From NCBI GenBank assembly GCA_029945985.1, contig JAQSDP010000404.1, forward strand, positions 1 through 23,642: a stretch of 23,642 nt of DNA, given 5' to 3'. The translations under genes and the position numbers were made by a program. This DNA is from a bacterium. Lineage in GTDB: Bacteria; Acidobacteriota; Blastocatellia; Pyrinomonadales; Pyrinomonadaceae. Below are positions 8,837 through 15,738 of this stretch, piece by piece (positions within the stretch are counted from its first letter, which is position 1; each line of letters starts with the position of its first letter). The notes beneath the pieces are model-generated. The model did not search any database. It had not been told where the DNA came from and saw nothing but the letters and a program-made list of their open reading frames with translations.

Positions 8837-8893
8837 AACTTTCATCTAAATAAGAAAGCAGCACTGCCGTTAGATGAAAGTTACAAAAACGGC
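8837..8893 (-). promoter_or_regulatory. ftsH leader with two overlapping alternative hairpins
   Basis: A perfect 13-bp inverted repeat, AACTTTCATCTAA/TTAGATGAAAGTT (8870-8882 and 8837-8849, loop 20), ends five bases before the ftsH GGAGG. A second repeat, GCCGTT/AACGGC (8888-8893 and 8866-8871), shares bases 8870-8871 with the first and encloses its left arm. The two stems therefore cannot both form in the RNA. This is the layout of an attenuator or translational switch, but the same sequence could be a DNA operator or a REP-type palindrome. It does not contain the CIRCE TTAGCACTC box. Confidence 0.5.
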
Positions 8894-8938
8894 GTTGTTC
8901 CCTTTACACCAAGCGCCAAAGCGCAAGGCTAACATTCG

Positions 8939-8967
8939 ATTGTAAGTGTCGGATGGCGCTTTTTCAA
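8939..8967 (-). promoter_or_regulatory. sigma-70-type promoter of ftsH
   Basis: Minus-strand TTGAAA (8967-8962) and TACAAT (8944-8939) are separated by exactly 17 bases, each five of six to consensus. The -35 box overlaps the tilS stop codon. Transcription would start near 8932, giving a leader of about 112 bases. An 8-bp inverted repeat, TGGCGCTT (8954-8961) with AAGCGCCA (8911-8918), brackets the promoter. Confidence 0.62.
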
Positions 8968-9995
8968 CCTTTTTCGGGCGTTCTGGGGCTCCAAGAAAGG
9001 CGCCCGTCGTGTTTAATTGCATCACCGCCCGGAAGTTCGGCGACGCGCCCGCTCTTTTGGCTATGAATGAGGTTGTAGATCGCCTCGGTGTGTTTCGTGC
9101 CGATTCCCCGAAGACTGCCGCGATTGAGCTTGATCCAATCCCGTAAAACAGGGAAGAGAGTGGATTTCTCGAGGGTCTTCAGGTGGGCAAGGTCGAGAGA
9201 ACTGCCTGCAGCCGGTTTCGGCAGCACGATCTGGCCACCCGCTGACGCAGGCGGTTCTGACATTAGCTCCGCAGTTCGGCAAAGCGATTCGACAAGCTTA
9301 GGATTCGCCTCCTCCATCATCGGGATCAGCACTTTCCGGATCCAGATGCGTCGAAAGTTCAGGTCTTCGTTCATCGGGTCGCGGCAATACTCGATCTTGT
9401 GCTCGAGGCAGAAATTCTCTGTATCCCGACGTTTTGCCCACCGCAGCAGCGGCCGGACGACCACGATCTCGGGCTCGGCGAACGGAAGGAACGGCTCATC
9501 TTCGTCATCAGGCGTTGCGAGCGCCAAGGCTCGCCGGGGCTTCATTCCCGACAGGCCGTCCGGACCGGCACCGCGGATGAGGTTCATCAGAAACGTCTCC
9601 GCCTGATCGTTCATCGTATGAGCCGCGAGGACATAGCCGGCCCCGATCGATTCTGCCGTCTTGCGAAGAAACCGGTAGCGGGCATCACGAGCCGACTGCT
9701 CAAGATTGCCGCCCGCCTCCCGTTTCCATTCGCCGTGTGCAAACTCGAAGTGATGAGATCTGGCGAAGTCCGCGACGAAATCGCAGTCAGTATGGCTATC
9801 AGGACGGAGTTTATGATCAAAATGTACAGCGAGGATGCGGAGATCAAACTTTTTTCTATTTCGAAGATCATCGATAGCCGTTAACAGGCTCATCGAATCC
9901 GCTCCACCGGAAACCGCCACGACGATCGCAGCCTCTTTGAACGGCATCTCAAGCCGCCGCCATTCGGTGATCAGATTTCGAACGAAGGAATGCAC
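8964..9995 (-). CDS. tilS: tRNA(Ile)-lysidine synthase
   Basis: TilS attaches lysine to C34 of tRNA-Ile(CAU), changing it to read AUA. The PP-loop is VAVSGGADS (26-34). Typical downstream blocks are LAVHFDHKLRPDS, the LEQSARDARYRFL segment, VLAAHTMNDQAET, LIRGAGPDGLSGM, and then the FCLEHKIEYCRDPMNEDLNF stretch with RKVLIPMM. The length is 343 residues, between the short Aquifex-type and longer E. coli-type proteins. The C-terminal part is therefore probably reduced. The start is GTG 9995; no in-frame ATG lies nearby and no Shine-Dalgarno is seen. Its stop overlaps the ftsH -35 box. A palindromic repeat separates it from the thioesterase gene. Confidence 0.93.
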   Translation of the reverse strand: MHSFVRNLITEWRRLEMPFKEAAIVVAVSGGADSMSLLTAIDDLRNRKKFDLRILAVHFDHKLRPDSHTDCDFVADFARSHHFEFAHGEWKREAGGNLEQSARDARYRFLRKTAESIGAGYVLAAHTMNDQAETFLMNLIRGAGPDGLSGMKPRRALALATPDDEDEPFLPFAEPEIVVVRPLLRWAKRRDTENFCLEHKIEYCRDPMNEDLNFRRIWIRKVLIPMMEEANPKLVESLCRTAELMSEPPASAGGQIVLPKPAAGSSLDLAHLKTLEKSTLFPVLRDWIKLNRGSLRGIGTKHTEAIYNLIHSQKSGRVAELPGGDAIKHDGRLSWSPRTPEKG

Positions 9996-10004
9996 GAAAG
10001 GAGT

Positions 10005-10067
10005 TTAGCCACGAATTTCACGAATTGCACGAATCAAAATAGTGTTATATGTGCAATTCGTGGCTAA
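10005..10067. repeat. palindrome with CACGAATT units between tilS and thioesterase
   Basis: TTAGCCACGAATT (10005-10017) followed by two further CACGAAT units at nine-base spacing faces the inverted copy GTGCAATTCGTGGCTAA (10051-10067). The left arm differs from a perfect mirror only by one inserted nine-base unit (TCACGAATT). The right arm contains the stop codon of the thioesterase (10064-10066). The element fills the whole gap to tilS. Confidence 0.65.
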
Positions 10068-10489
10068 CTTTCGCTTGGGAACGCGGGACGATTCTGGAGC
10101 AATATCGATATCCGTCCGGTACAGACGAGCTTCCCTCGCTCGTCGTGACTCTCGATCTTCCACACGCTCATCGTCCGGCCGTGGCGGATCGGCTCGGCGG
10201 TGACGGTCAGCAAACCTTTGCTCACCGCCCGCATATGATTCGCGTTGATCTCGATCCCGACCGGCGTCACCTTTGATAGATCAGCATTCGCCACGACCCC
10301 GATCGACGCCGCAGTCTCGAACAAATATAGGGAAACCCCGCCGTTCATTATCCCCACATACTGATGCACCTTCGGCGTAACTTCCATCGTCAACACGACC
10401 CGCTCCGGCAAAGCCTCGACGATCTTTACGCCGAGGAACTGCATCAGCTCGTTCTCTTGCGTTCGCTTAATGAGTTCAGATTTTTCCAT
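10064..10489 (-). CDS. PaaI/MenI-like hotdog-fold thioesterase
   Basis: A 141-residue single hotdog domain. The core VGIMNGGVSLYLFETAAS (about 46-63) holds the helix with the catalytic acidic residue (Glu59 region) and the G-G turn before it, typical of PaaI and 1,4-dihydroxy-2-naphthoyl-CoA thioesterases. It is followed by GIEINANHMRAV and LTVTAEPIRHGRTMSVWKIE, with the family's GRT motif. It should cleave an acyl- or aryl-CoA ester. Substrate (phenylacetyl-type, menaquinone intermediate or other) cannot be decided, and no menaquinone or phenylacetate genes are nearby. It lies 90 bases after argH on the same strand with no evident terminator between, so cotranscription with argH is possible. 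Confidence 0.78.
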   Translation of the reverse strand: MEKSELIKRTQENELMQFLGVKIVEALPERVVLTMEVTPKVHQYVGIMNGGVSLYLFETAASIGVVANADLSKVTPVGIEINANHMRAVSKGLLTVTAEPIRHGRTMSVWKIESHDERGKLVCTGRISILLQNRPAFPSES

Positions 10490-10579
10490 TCTTGTTTCCG
10501 AAATAACTTAAGGCTTGAAACTAACGGCTGAAAATATTCTCAGCTTTCAATTTTGAGTTCTCAGTTACTTCGGACGTAC

Positions 10580-11962
10580 TTACTTTTTCAACGACTCACG
10601 AGCGGATTTAAAAGCGTCAGTGACCCGCTCCGGCGACGTTCCGCCGATCGCGGATTTGCTCGCAAGCGTCTTCTCAAGACTTAATGCGTCGAACACATCC
10701 TCATCGATATCCTCTGAGATCGATCGGATCTCGTCTATCGACAACTCACCCAACTCCTTTCCTTGATCTAGCCCGAGTAGAACGAGCTTTCCAACAGCTT
10801 CGTGCGCGGTGCGGAACGGGATCCCTTTCTTTACGAGATAGTCGGCGAGCTCGGTGGCGTTGAGATAGCCTTTCGTGGCGGCCTCACGAGCGCGTTCTTC
10901 ATCGACGATCGCGTTCTCCACGACGATCGCGGCAGCCCGCAGCGAGATCTTTACCGTATCTACGCAGTCGAACAACGCTTCCTTGTCCTCCTGCATATCC
11001 TTGTTATAGGCCAGGGGAAGGCCCTTCATCATCGCCAGCAGCCCTGCGTGGTGGCCGAATACGCGACCTGATTTTCCGCGGAGCAATTCGAGCGCGTCCG
11101 GATTTTTCTTTTGCGGCATCAGGCTTGATCCGCTTGAGACCGCATCGCTGAGTTTGATAAGCCCAAACTCCGCCGAGCAATACAGGATCATGTCCTCAGC
11201 CAGCCGCGAGAGGTGCATCATCAATATCGACGCGACGCCCGCAAACTCGATCGCAAAATCCCGGTCGGACACGCCGTCGAGGCTATTCTGAGTGACCGCG
11301 GCGAATCCCAATTCTTCGGCGACTCTTTCGCGGTCGATCGGGAAGCCTGTCCCGGCAAGCGCCCCCGAACCAAGCGGCATCACGTTTACCCGCTTGAACG
11401 CGTCCGCCAGCCGTTCGCGATCACGCTTCAGCATCTCGAAATACGCAAGACACCAATGCGCGAACAGCACCGGCTGGGCCCGCTGTAAATGCGTGTAACC
11501 GGGGATCACGGCATCGCGAAACCCCTCGGCAATATCCAGGATCGCGGCCTGAGTGTCGCGGATCAGTCCATCGATATCGCCCATCTCATCTCGAAGCCAA
11601 AGCCTGAATGCCGTCGCAACCTGATCGTTCCGGCTACGGCCGGTGTGGAGCTTTCGCCCTGCATCGCCGACTGCCTCCACGAGTTTCGCTTCGATGAATG
11701 AATGGACATCCTCCGCGGTTGAATTGAAAAAATCGGCGTCGATGGCCGAATCAGCCTGCAATTGTGCAAGCCCTCCTATGATGACATTTAGCTCATCGGC
11801 TGAAATGAGCCCCGCGCGATTCAGCCCTCGCGCGTGGGCCGCGCTCGCGCGGACGTCGGACGCAAATAGTCGCCGATCGAACCGGAACGAGTCATTAAAC
11901 TCAGCGAACGTCGCGTGCGGCTTTTCAGTAAATCGTCCGCCCCAAAGCTTTTCGTTGTTCAT
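10580..11962 (-). CDS. argH: argininosuccinate lyase
   Basis: A 460-residue member of the fumarase/aspartase superfamily that splits argininosuccinate into arginine and fumarate. It begins NEKLWGGRFTEKP. Substrate-site motifs appear in order: HTGRSRNDQ (106-114), GYTHLQRAQP (155-164) with the catalytic His158, the TQNSLDGVSDRDF segment (224-236), and the signature GSSLMPQKKNPD (278-289) with its flexible catalytic serine. The C-terminal KSAIGGTSPERV is also typical. The ATG lies five bases after the corA stop, so the two form one transcript; a metal transporter leading an arginine gene is an unusual pairing. The preceding pathway enzyme, argG, is on the other side of corA and divergent. Confidence 0.96.
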   Translation of the reverse strand: MNNEKLWGGRFTEKPHATFAEFNDSFRFDRRLFASDVRASAAHARGLNRAGLISADELNVIIGGLAQLQADSAIDADFFNSTAEDVHSFIEAKLVEAVGDAGRKLHTGRSRNDQVATAFRLWLRDEMGDIDGLIRDTQAAILDIAEGFRDAVIPGYTHLQRAQPVLFAHWCLAYFEMLKRDRERLADAFKRVNVMPLGSGALAGTGFPIDRERVAEELGFAAVTQNSLDGVSDRDFAIEFAGVASILMMHLSRLAEDMILYCSAEFGLIKLSDAVSSGSSLMPQKKNPDALELLRGKSGRVFGHHAGLLAMMKGLPLAYNKDMQEDKEALFDCVDTVKISLRAAAIVVENAIVDEERAREAATKGYLNATELADYLVKKGIPFRTAHEAVGKLVLLGLDQGKELGELSIDEIRSISEDIDEDVFDALSLEKTLASKSAIGGTSPERVTDAFKSARESLKK

Positions 11963-11967
11963 CTATA

Positions 11968-12942
11968 TCAGATCCAGCGCTTAAATCGAGCGACGATGGT
12001 GAGTCCAAGGCCGACCGCAAAAAGCCCGGCCACGGCGATCCAGAATCCGTATTCTAGGTCAAATATGCCAGCCTTGAAATTCATGCCGAGAATTCCGGCA
12101 ATCACCGCGATCGATCCGAGGACCAAGGTGAAAAAGGTCAGCCGCTGAACCAGAACGTTCGTCAGGTGGCTGGATTTCGTTGCGTACAATTCGAACACCG
12201 AGATCACCGTTTCCCGTGCATGTTCGATCGCATCGACCGCGGCTTCAAAGTGTTGACTGAGAGTTCTATATTGCTCTGCCGAATCGGATTGTGCGATCTG
12301 GTGAAAATCGGCCCGCGCAAGCGCGTAATATACTTCCCGCTGCGGCATTAGCCAACGCCTGAGATTGGACGTCTCCCGACGAAGGGCGACCATCCGCTCG
12401 AGAAACTTGTCCGTATCCACGTCCTTTTTTAGCACCTCTTCATCAAGCTTATCCACCCGTTTCTCAAGGTCGTCCATCGCCTTGAAGTATGTGACGAGGC
12501 TGACGTCGAGCAGCGTCGCGACAAAGCTCTCCGCACCCAGGTCGCCTATCTTTGATTCGCCCTTCTCCCGCTGGCGAAACTCATCGAAGTAGCCTAATTG
12601 GCCATCGTGCATTATCACTACGTAGTTCTTCCCGACCAAAAAGCGAACACGGCAGCTCTCAATGCCGCCGCCATCCTTCTGCAGTACAGAATCGACGGAG
12701 AAGCGAAAGAACTCATCGTAACGTTCGACATCGGGCGAACACTCGTCGTATCTGCCGTGAGGCCGCGGAAGCCCCTTGATCCCGATCTTCTCTACCGCTT
12801 CATGAAGCAGCTCGCCATCGACGCGGGTGATGTTGATCCAAAGGAGCTGCTGATCCCCGAGACGTGCTACATCCGCAGACTCGATATCGATCTCTTCGTC
12901 CTTACCTCGCGAGTCGTATAGATAGGCTTTGACGTGCTCCAT
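11968..12942 (-). CDS. corA: CorA-family magnesium/cobalt transporter
   Basis: A 324-residue CorA/ZntB-type channel of the inner membrane. A long cytoplasmic N-terminal domain rich in charged helices (for example MDDLEKRVDKLDEEVLKKD and RRETSNLRRWLMP) leads to two C-terminal membrane helices (about 268-286 and 298-318). The diagnostic Gly-Met-Asn motif (GILGMNF) ends the first. The protein finishes with the positive tail ARFKRWI, as expected. The pentamer conducts Mg2+ or Co2+, and with GMN present a zinc-type role is possible but not distinguishable. It starts at ATG 12942, close behind a TATAAT at 12963-12958. argH follows by five bases. The 87-base gap upstream is shared with divergent argG. 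Confidence 0.9.
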   Translation of the reverse strand: MEHVKAYLYDSRGKDEEIDIESADVARLGDQQLLWINITRVDGELLHEAVEKIGIKGLPRPHGRYDECSPDVERYDEFFRFSVDSVLQKDGGGIESCRVRFLVGKNYVVIMHDGQLGYFDEFRQREKGESKIGDLGAESFVATLLDVSLVTYFKAMDDLEKRVDKLDEEVLKKDVDTDKFLERMVALRRETSNLRRWLMPQREVYYALARADFHQIAQSDSAEQYRTLSQHFEAAVDAIEHARETVISVFELYATKSSHLTNVLVQRLTFFTLVLGSIAVIAGILGMNFKAGIFDLEYGFWIAVAGLFAVGLGLTIVARFKRWI

Positions 12943-12957
12943 GCTATTTCTTTCGCG

Positions 12958-12963
12958 ATTATA
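12958..12963 (-). promoter_or_regulatory. -10 box candidate for corA-argH
   Basis: A perfect TATAAT on the minus strand lies 15 bases before the corA ATG, so the leader would be very short (about 9 bases). No good -35 lies 16-18 bases upstream (the best is CGTGTC). Confidence 0.35.
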
Positions 12964-12990
12964 CAGAAAGACGCTCGCTCGACACGGCTT

Positions 12991-12996
12991 TTGACA
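12991..12996 (+). promoter_or_regulatory. -35 box candidate for argG
   Basis: A perfect TTGACA on the plus strand lies 33 bases before the argG ATG (13030). The A/T-rich stretch TTTTATTTAA follows, but no clean -10 lies at 16-18 bases spacing (TTAACG at 16). A small stem CCGTT/AACGG (13004-13008/13015-13019) lies in the same leader. Confidence 0.3.
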
Positions 12997-13029
12997 AGCG
13001 ATGCCGTTTTATTTAACGGTAAAGGCAAG

Positions 13030-14226
13030 ATGAAAGAGATCAAGAAGATCGTGTTGGCCTATTCGGGCGGATTGGACACGTCCGCGATGCTGCTTTGGCT
13101 TAAGGAAACCTACAACTGCGAAGTTATTTGTTACTGCGCTGACGTCGGGCAGGGCGAGGAGTTGACGGGCCTCGATGAAAAGGCGAAAGCGACCGGTGCC
13201 TCGAAGCTCTACGTCGAAGACCTTCGTGAGGAGTTCGTCAAAGATTTCGTGTGGACCGCCGTTAAGGCCAACGCCCTGTATGAGGGCGTTTACCTGCTCG
13301 GCACGTCGCTCGCACGTCCGGTGATCGCGAAACGCCAGATCGAGATCGCCAGACGTGAAGGCGCCGACGCCGTCGCTCACGGTGCGACCGGCAAGGGCAA
13401 TGATCAGGTCCGATTCGAGCTGACTTACTACGCTCTTCAACCGGACATCAAGGTCGTCGCACCCTGGCGCCACTGGGAGTTCAAGGGCCGTGCGGACCTG
13501 ATCGCGTATTGCCGGCAGCACGGCATTCCCGTAACCGCGACGGCGGATAAGCCTTACTCGATGGACCGCAACCTGATGCATATCTCCTACGAAGGCGGCA
13601 TTCTCGAAGACCCGTGGGCGGCTCCGCCTGAGGATATTTTCCTGCTCACGAAGTCGCCGGAGAACGCTGCGGACAAGGCCAAGGAGATCACGATCTCTTT
13701 CGAGAAAGGCGAGCCGGTCGCGATCGACGGTGAGAAGTACGGCCCCGTCGATATGCTTTCGAAGCTCAACCACCTCGGCGGCGAACACGGCATCGGCCGC
13801 GTCGACCTGGTCGAGAACCGCTTCGTCGGAATGAAGTCCCGCGGCATCTATGAAACCCCCGGCGTCACGATACTGATGGCCGCCCACCGAGCGCTCGAAT
13901 CGATCACAATGGACCGCGAAGTGATGCGGCTGCGCGACTCACTCGGCACCAAGTTTGCCGAATCGGTCTACTACGGCTTCTGGTTCGCCCCCGAATTCAC
14001 GATCCTCCGCTCGCTCATCGACCAAACCCAGGAAACCGTCAGCGGCGACGTCCGCCTAAAACTCTACAAAGGCAACGTCATAGTTAACGGCCGCAAATCG
14101 CCCAACTCGCTCTACCGCGAACGCGTCGTTACCTTCGAAGACGACGCCGGCGCCTACGACCAACACGACGCCGAAGGATTCATCAAGCTCCAGGCGTTGC
14201 GATTGCGTTTGCGGAATATGGAGTAA
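13030..14226 (+). CDS. argG: argininosuccinate synthase
   Basis: A 398-residue cytoplasmic enzyme that joins citrulline and aspartate using ATP. It starts MKEIKKIVLAYSGGLDTS, where AYSGGLDTS (10-18) is the PP-loop signature. Downstream are GTSLARPVIAKRQIEIA, the second signature HGATGKGNDQVRFE, KPYSMDRNLMHISYEGG, and the C-terminal EFTILRSL, which together match the shorter (about 400-residue) class. The open frame extends upstream to 12934, but those 32 residues overlap the corA start region and are not family-like. ATG 13030 is preceded by a weak AAGG. It is divergent from corA-argH, so two arginine genes are probably expressed from the same 87-base control region. A single REP-like arm starts at its stop codon. 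Confidence 0.97.
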   Translation: MKEIKKIVLAYSGGLDTSAMLLWLKETYNCEVICYCADVGQGEELTGLDEKAKATGASKLYVEDLREEFVKDFVWTAVKANALYEGVYLLGTSLARPVIAKRQIEIARREGADAVAHGATGKGNDQVRFELTYYALQPDIKVVAPWRHWEFKGRADLIAYCRQHGIPVTATADKPYSMDRNLMHISYEGGILEDPWAAPPEDIFLLTKSPENAADKAKEITISFEKGEPVAIDGEKYGPVDMLSKLNHLGGEHGIGRVDLVENRFVGMKSRGIYETPGVTILMAAHRALESITMDREVMRLRDSLGTKFAESVYYGFWFAPEFTILRSLIDQTQETVSGDVRLKLYKGNVIVNGRKSPNSLYRERVVTFEDDAGAYDQHDAEGFIKLQALRLRLRNME

Positions 14227-14259
14227 CAGGAAGAAACACGACCCGTAGGGAGTGTGTCC
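14227..14259. repeat. single REP-like arm, copy C (after argG)
   Basis: This holds AGGAAGAAACACGAC then CCGTAGGGAGTGTG, matching the right-arm type of the doublets at 4666-4757, 6713-6871 and 20189-20285 in GAAACACGAC and GTAGGGAGTGTG. It begins directly after the argG TAA. No inverted partner is seen in the remaining 27 bases before the next gene. Confidence 0.6.
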
Positions 14260-14286
14260 GGTTGCGTAGAATCTTAGTGGAGAGTC

Positions 14287-14586
14287 ATGAACTGTTTAGC
14301 ATGCGGAAGTGAATCGCTCGTCGGCGGAACGGTCTTCGATTCAAATGGATCGAACCTCAATTTCAAGCTCGATGACGCTCCGGTTTGGAAAAGCCTGTTC
14401 GGCGTCGGCACGCGCGGCATTCGGACCAACGGCTGCGTCCATTGCGGACACCTCCAACTCGCCGTCGACTTTACCGAGAAAGACCCGCAACGCTACCAAC
14501 AGTTCGAAGGTGAACAACCCGGCTTGCTGGAGCGAATTAACTCTGAACCTGGTGAACAGGACACCAAGATGAGAGAGGTCTTCTGA
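14287..14586 (+). CDS. small zinc-ribbon protein
   Basis: No named family is recognised. The protein is 99 residues, with Cys3-x2-Cys6 at the start (MNCLACGSES) and Cys50-x2-Cys53 (GCVHCGH), a spacing typical of a two-knuckle zinc ribbon. The middle has FKLDDAPVWKSLFGVGTRGIR, and the tail is acidic and polar (FEGEQPGLLERI). GGAGAG precedes the ATG closely. Such proteins often bind nucleic acid or act as adaptors, but no role can be assigned. It starts a close-packed plus-strand group and ends seven bases before the DUF2071-like gene, so the two are likely cotranscribed. Confidence 0.65.
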   Translation: MNCLACGSESLVGGTVFDSNGSNLNFKLDDAPVWKSLFGVGTRGIRTNGCVHCGHLQLAVDFTEKDPQRYQQFEGEQPGLLERINSEPGEQDTKMREVF

Positions 14587-14593
14587 GTAAGTT

Positions 14594-15322
14594 ATGATTG
14601 AGTTGCCAACGATTCAGGGAATAATCAAACGGCGCATCCTGGCCAATTACAGGGCCGATGCGAGTGTCGTTCGAGGTCTTTTGCCTTCTCGGTTTGAACC
14701 TAAGCTTCACAAAGACCATGCGATCGTCGGCATTTGCCTGATCAGGCTTGAAGGGATTCGGCCTCTTCACACCCCCAAGTTCATCGGGCTTTCGAGCGAG
14801 AACGCAGCTCATAGAATTGCCGTCACGTGGACCGACGATGACGGACACGGCCGCGAAGGAGTATTTATCCCGCGTCGCGACACCAACTCAGGTTTGAACC
14901 ATTTAGCCGGAGGCCGCGTTTTCCCCGGAGAACATAATCTTGCCAAATTCGCTGTTGCGGATGATGGAAACAATATTGATTTTGCAATGACGTCTGAGGA
15001 CGGCAAGGTGTCGGTTAACTTAAAGGCGATTTCGACCGATAAATTGACGCCGGGATCTATATTCGATTCTGTGTCAGCGGCTTCGCAATATTTCGAGGGC
15101 GGATCACTCGGATATTCCGTAACACGCGATCCGGCGAAGTTGGATGGAATAATTTTGGATACGAAACAATGGCATGTGGAGCCACTGAATGTGCAGGAGG
15201 TCAGATCGACTTTCTATGATGACCCAGCATCATTTCCAGAAGGTTCGATAGAATTCGATCATGCACTAATAATGCGCGACATCGCCCACGAATGGCACAG
15301 CCATGATCCTTTAACGGTTTAA
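14594..15322 (+). CDS. DUF2071-like (YqjF-type) protein
   Basis: A 242-residue soluble protein. Its start IIKRRILANYRADASVVRGLLPSRFEP and the following VGICLIRLEGIRP fit the DUF2071/acetoacetate decarboxylase-like fold, in which RRxLxNYxxDPxxLxxxLP and cFxFxxxRxxg blocks recur. Later blocks FIPRRDTNSGLNHLAGGRVFPG and YFEGGSLGYSVTRD fit the same barrel. No enzyme activity is established for most members, and I cannot name the substrate. It starts seven bases after the zinc-ribbon gene and eight before the NTF2-like gene. No signal peptide. The family call is moderately sure. Confidence 0.66.
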   Translation: MIELPTIQGIIKRRILANYRADASVVRGLLPSRFEPKLHKDHAIVGICLIRLEGIRPLHTPKFIGLSSENAAHRIAVTWTDDDGHGREGVFIPRRDTNSGLNHLAGGRVFPGEHNLAKFAVADDGNNIDFAMTSEDGKVSVNLKAISTDKLTPGSIFDSVSAASQYFEGGSLGYSVTRDPAKLDGIILDTKQWHVEPLNVQEVRSTFYDDPASFPEGSIEFDHALIMRDIAHEWHSHDPLTV

Positions 15323-15330
15323 CTCTATCA

Positions 15331-15723
15331 ATGGCCGAACCTCTTCAGTCCTGGCACAATATCGTGCGCACACGCGACTCTAGTGCGCTTGGTGAAATTC
15401 TGGCTGATGACGTGGTTTTCTACTCGCCCGTCGTTCACACGCCGCAGGTCGGTAAGGCGGTTACGACGATGTATCTGTCGGCGGCGGTTCACGTATTCGG
15501 CAACGAATCCTTCAGATACGTGCGCGAGATCATAGGAGAGAGCGATGCCGTGTTGGAGTTCGAGACCGAAATCGACGGAATCATCGTCAACGGGGTCGAT
15601 ATGATGAAGTGGAACGACGCGGGACAGATCACCGAATTCAAAGTGATGATCCGCCCGCTTAAGGCGATCAACTTGATTTATCAGAAAATGGGTGACATGC
15701 TCCCCGCGAAGCCGTCGGGATAG
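15331..15723 (+). CDS. NTF2-like (SnoaL-type) domain protein
   Basis: A 130-residue single cone-shaped alpha+beta domain. It begins EPLQSWHNIVRTRDSSALGEILADDVVFYSPVV, the helix-helix-strand opening of the NTF2/SnoaL superfamily in which a short helix is followed by LADDVVFxSP. It ends with WNDAGQITEFKVMIRPLKAI, the typical curved sheet. Members are small enzymes or binding proteins (isomerases, hydrolases, ligand carriers). No catalytic Asp-His pair stands out, so function is open. It lies in the argG-downstream group between the DUF2071-like and membrane-protein genes (gaps of 8 and 15 bases). Confidence 0.78.
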   Translation: MAEPLQSWHNIVRTRDSSALGEILADDVVFYSPVVHTPQVGKAVTTMYLSAAVHVFGNESFRYVREIIGESDAVLEFETEIDGIIVNGVDMMKWNDAGQITEFKVMIRPLKAINLIYQKMGDMLPAKPSG

Positions 15724-15738
15724 TGCTTCGGTTGTCGC

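Noticed and set aside
8837..8882. CIRCE (HrcA) operator upstream of ftsH
   Set aside because: The palindrome starts TTAG but lacks the TTAGCACTC/GAGTGCTAA arms and nine-base spacer.
10490..10579. Terminator between argH and the thioesterase gene
   Set aside because: A GCTGA/TCAGC stem is present, but it is only 5 bp with no T run on the minus strand.
12934..13029. Extended argG start at 12934
   Set aside because: It overlaps the corA start and adds 32 residues before the canonical MKEIKKIVLAYSGGLDTS.
12943..13029. ArgR-type ARG box between corA and argG
   Set aside because: No TGAAT/ATTCA half-sites at the required spacing.
13009..13887. 292-codon open frame antisense to argG
   Set aside because: Entirely within conserved argG; no plausible protein motifs or start signals.
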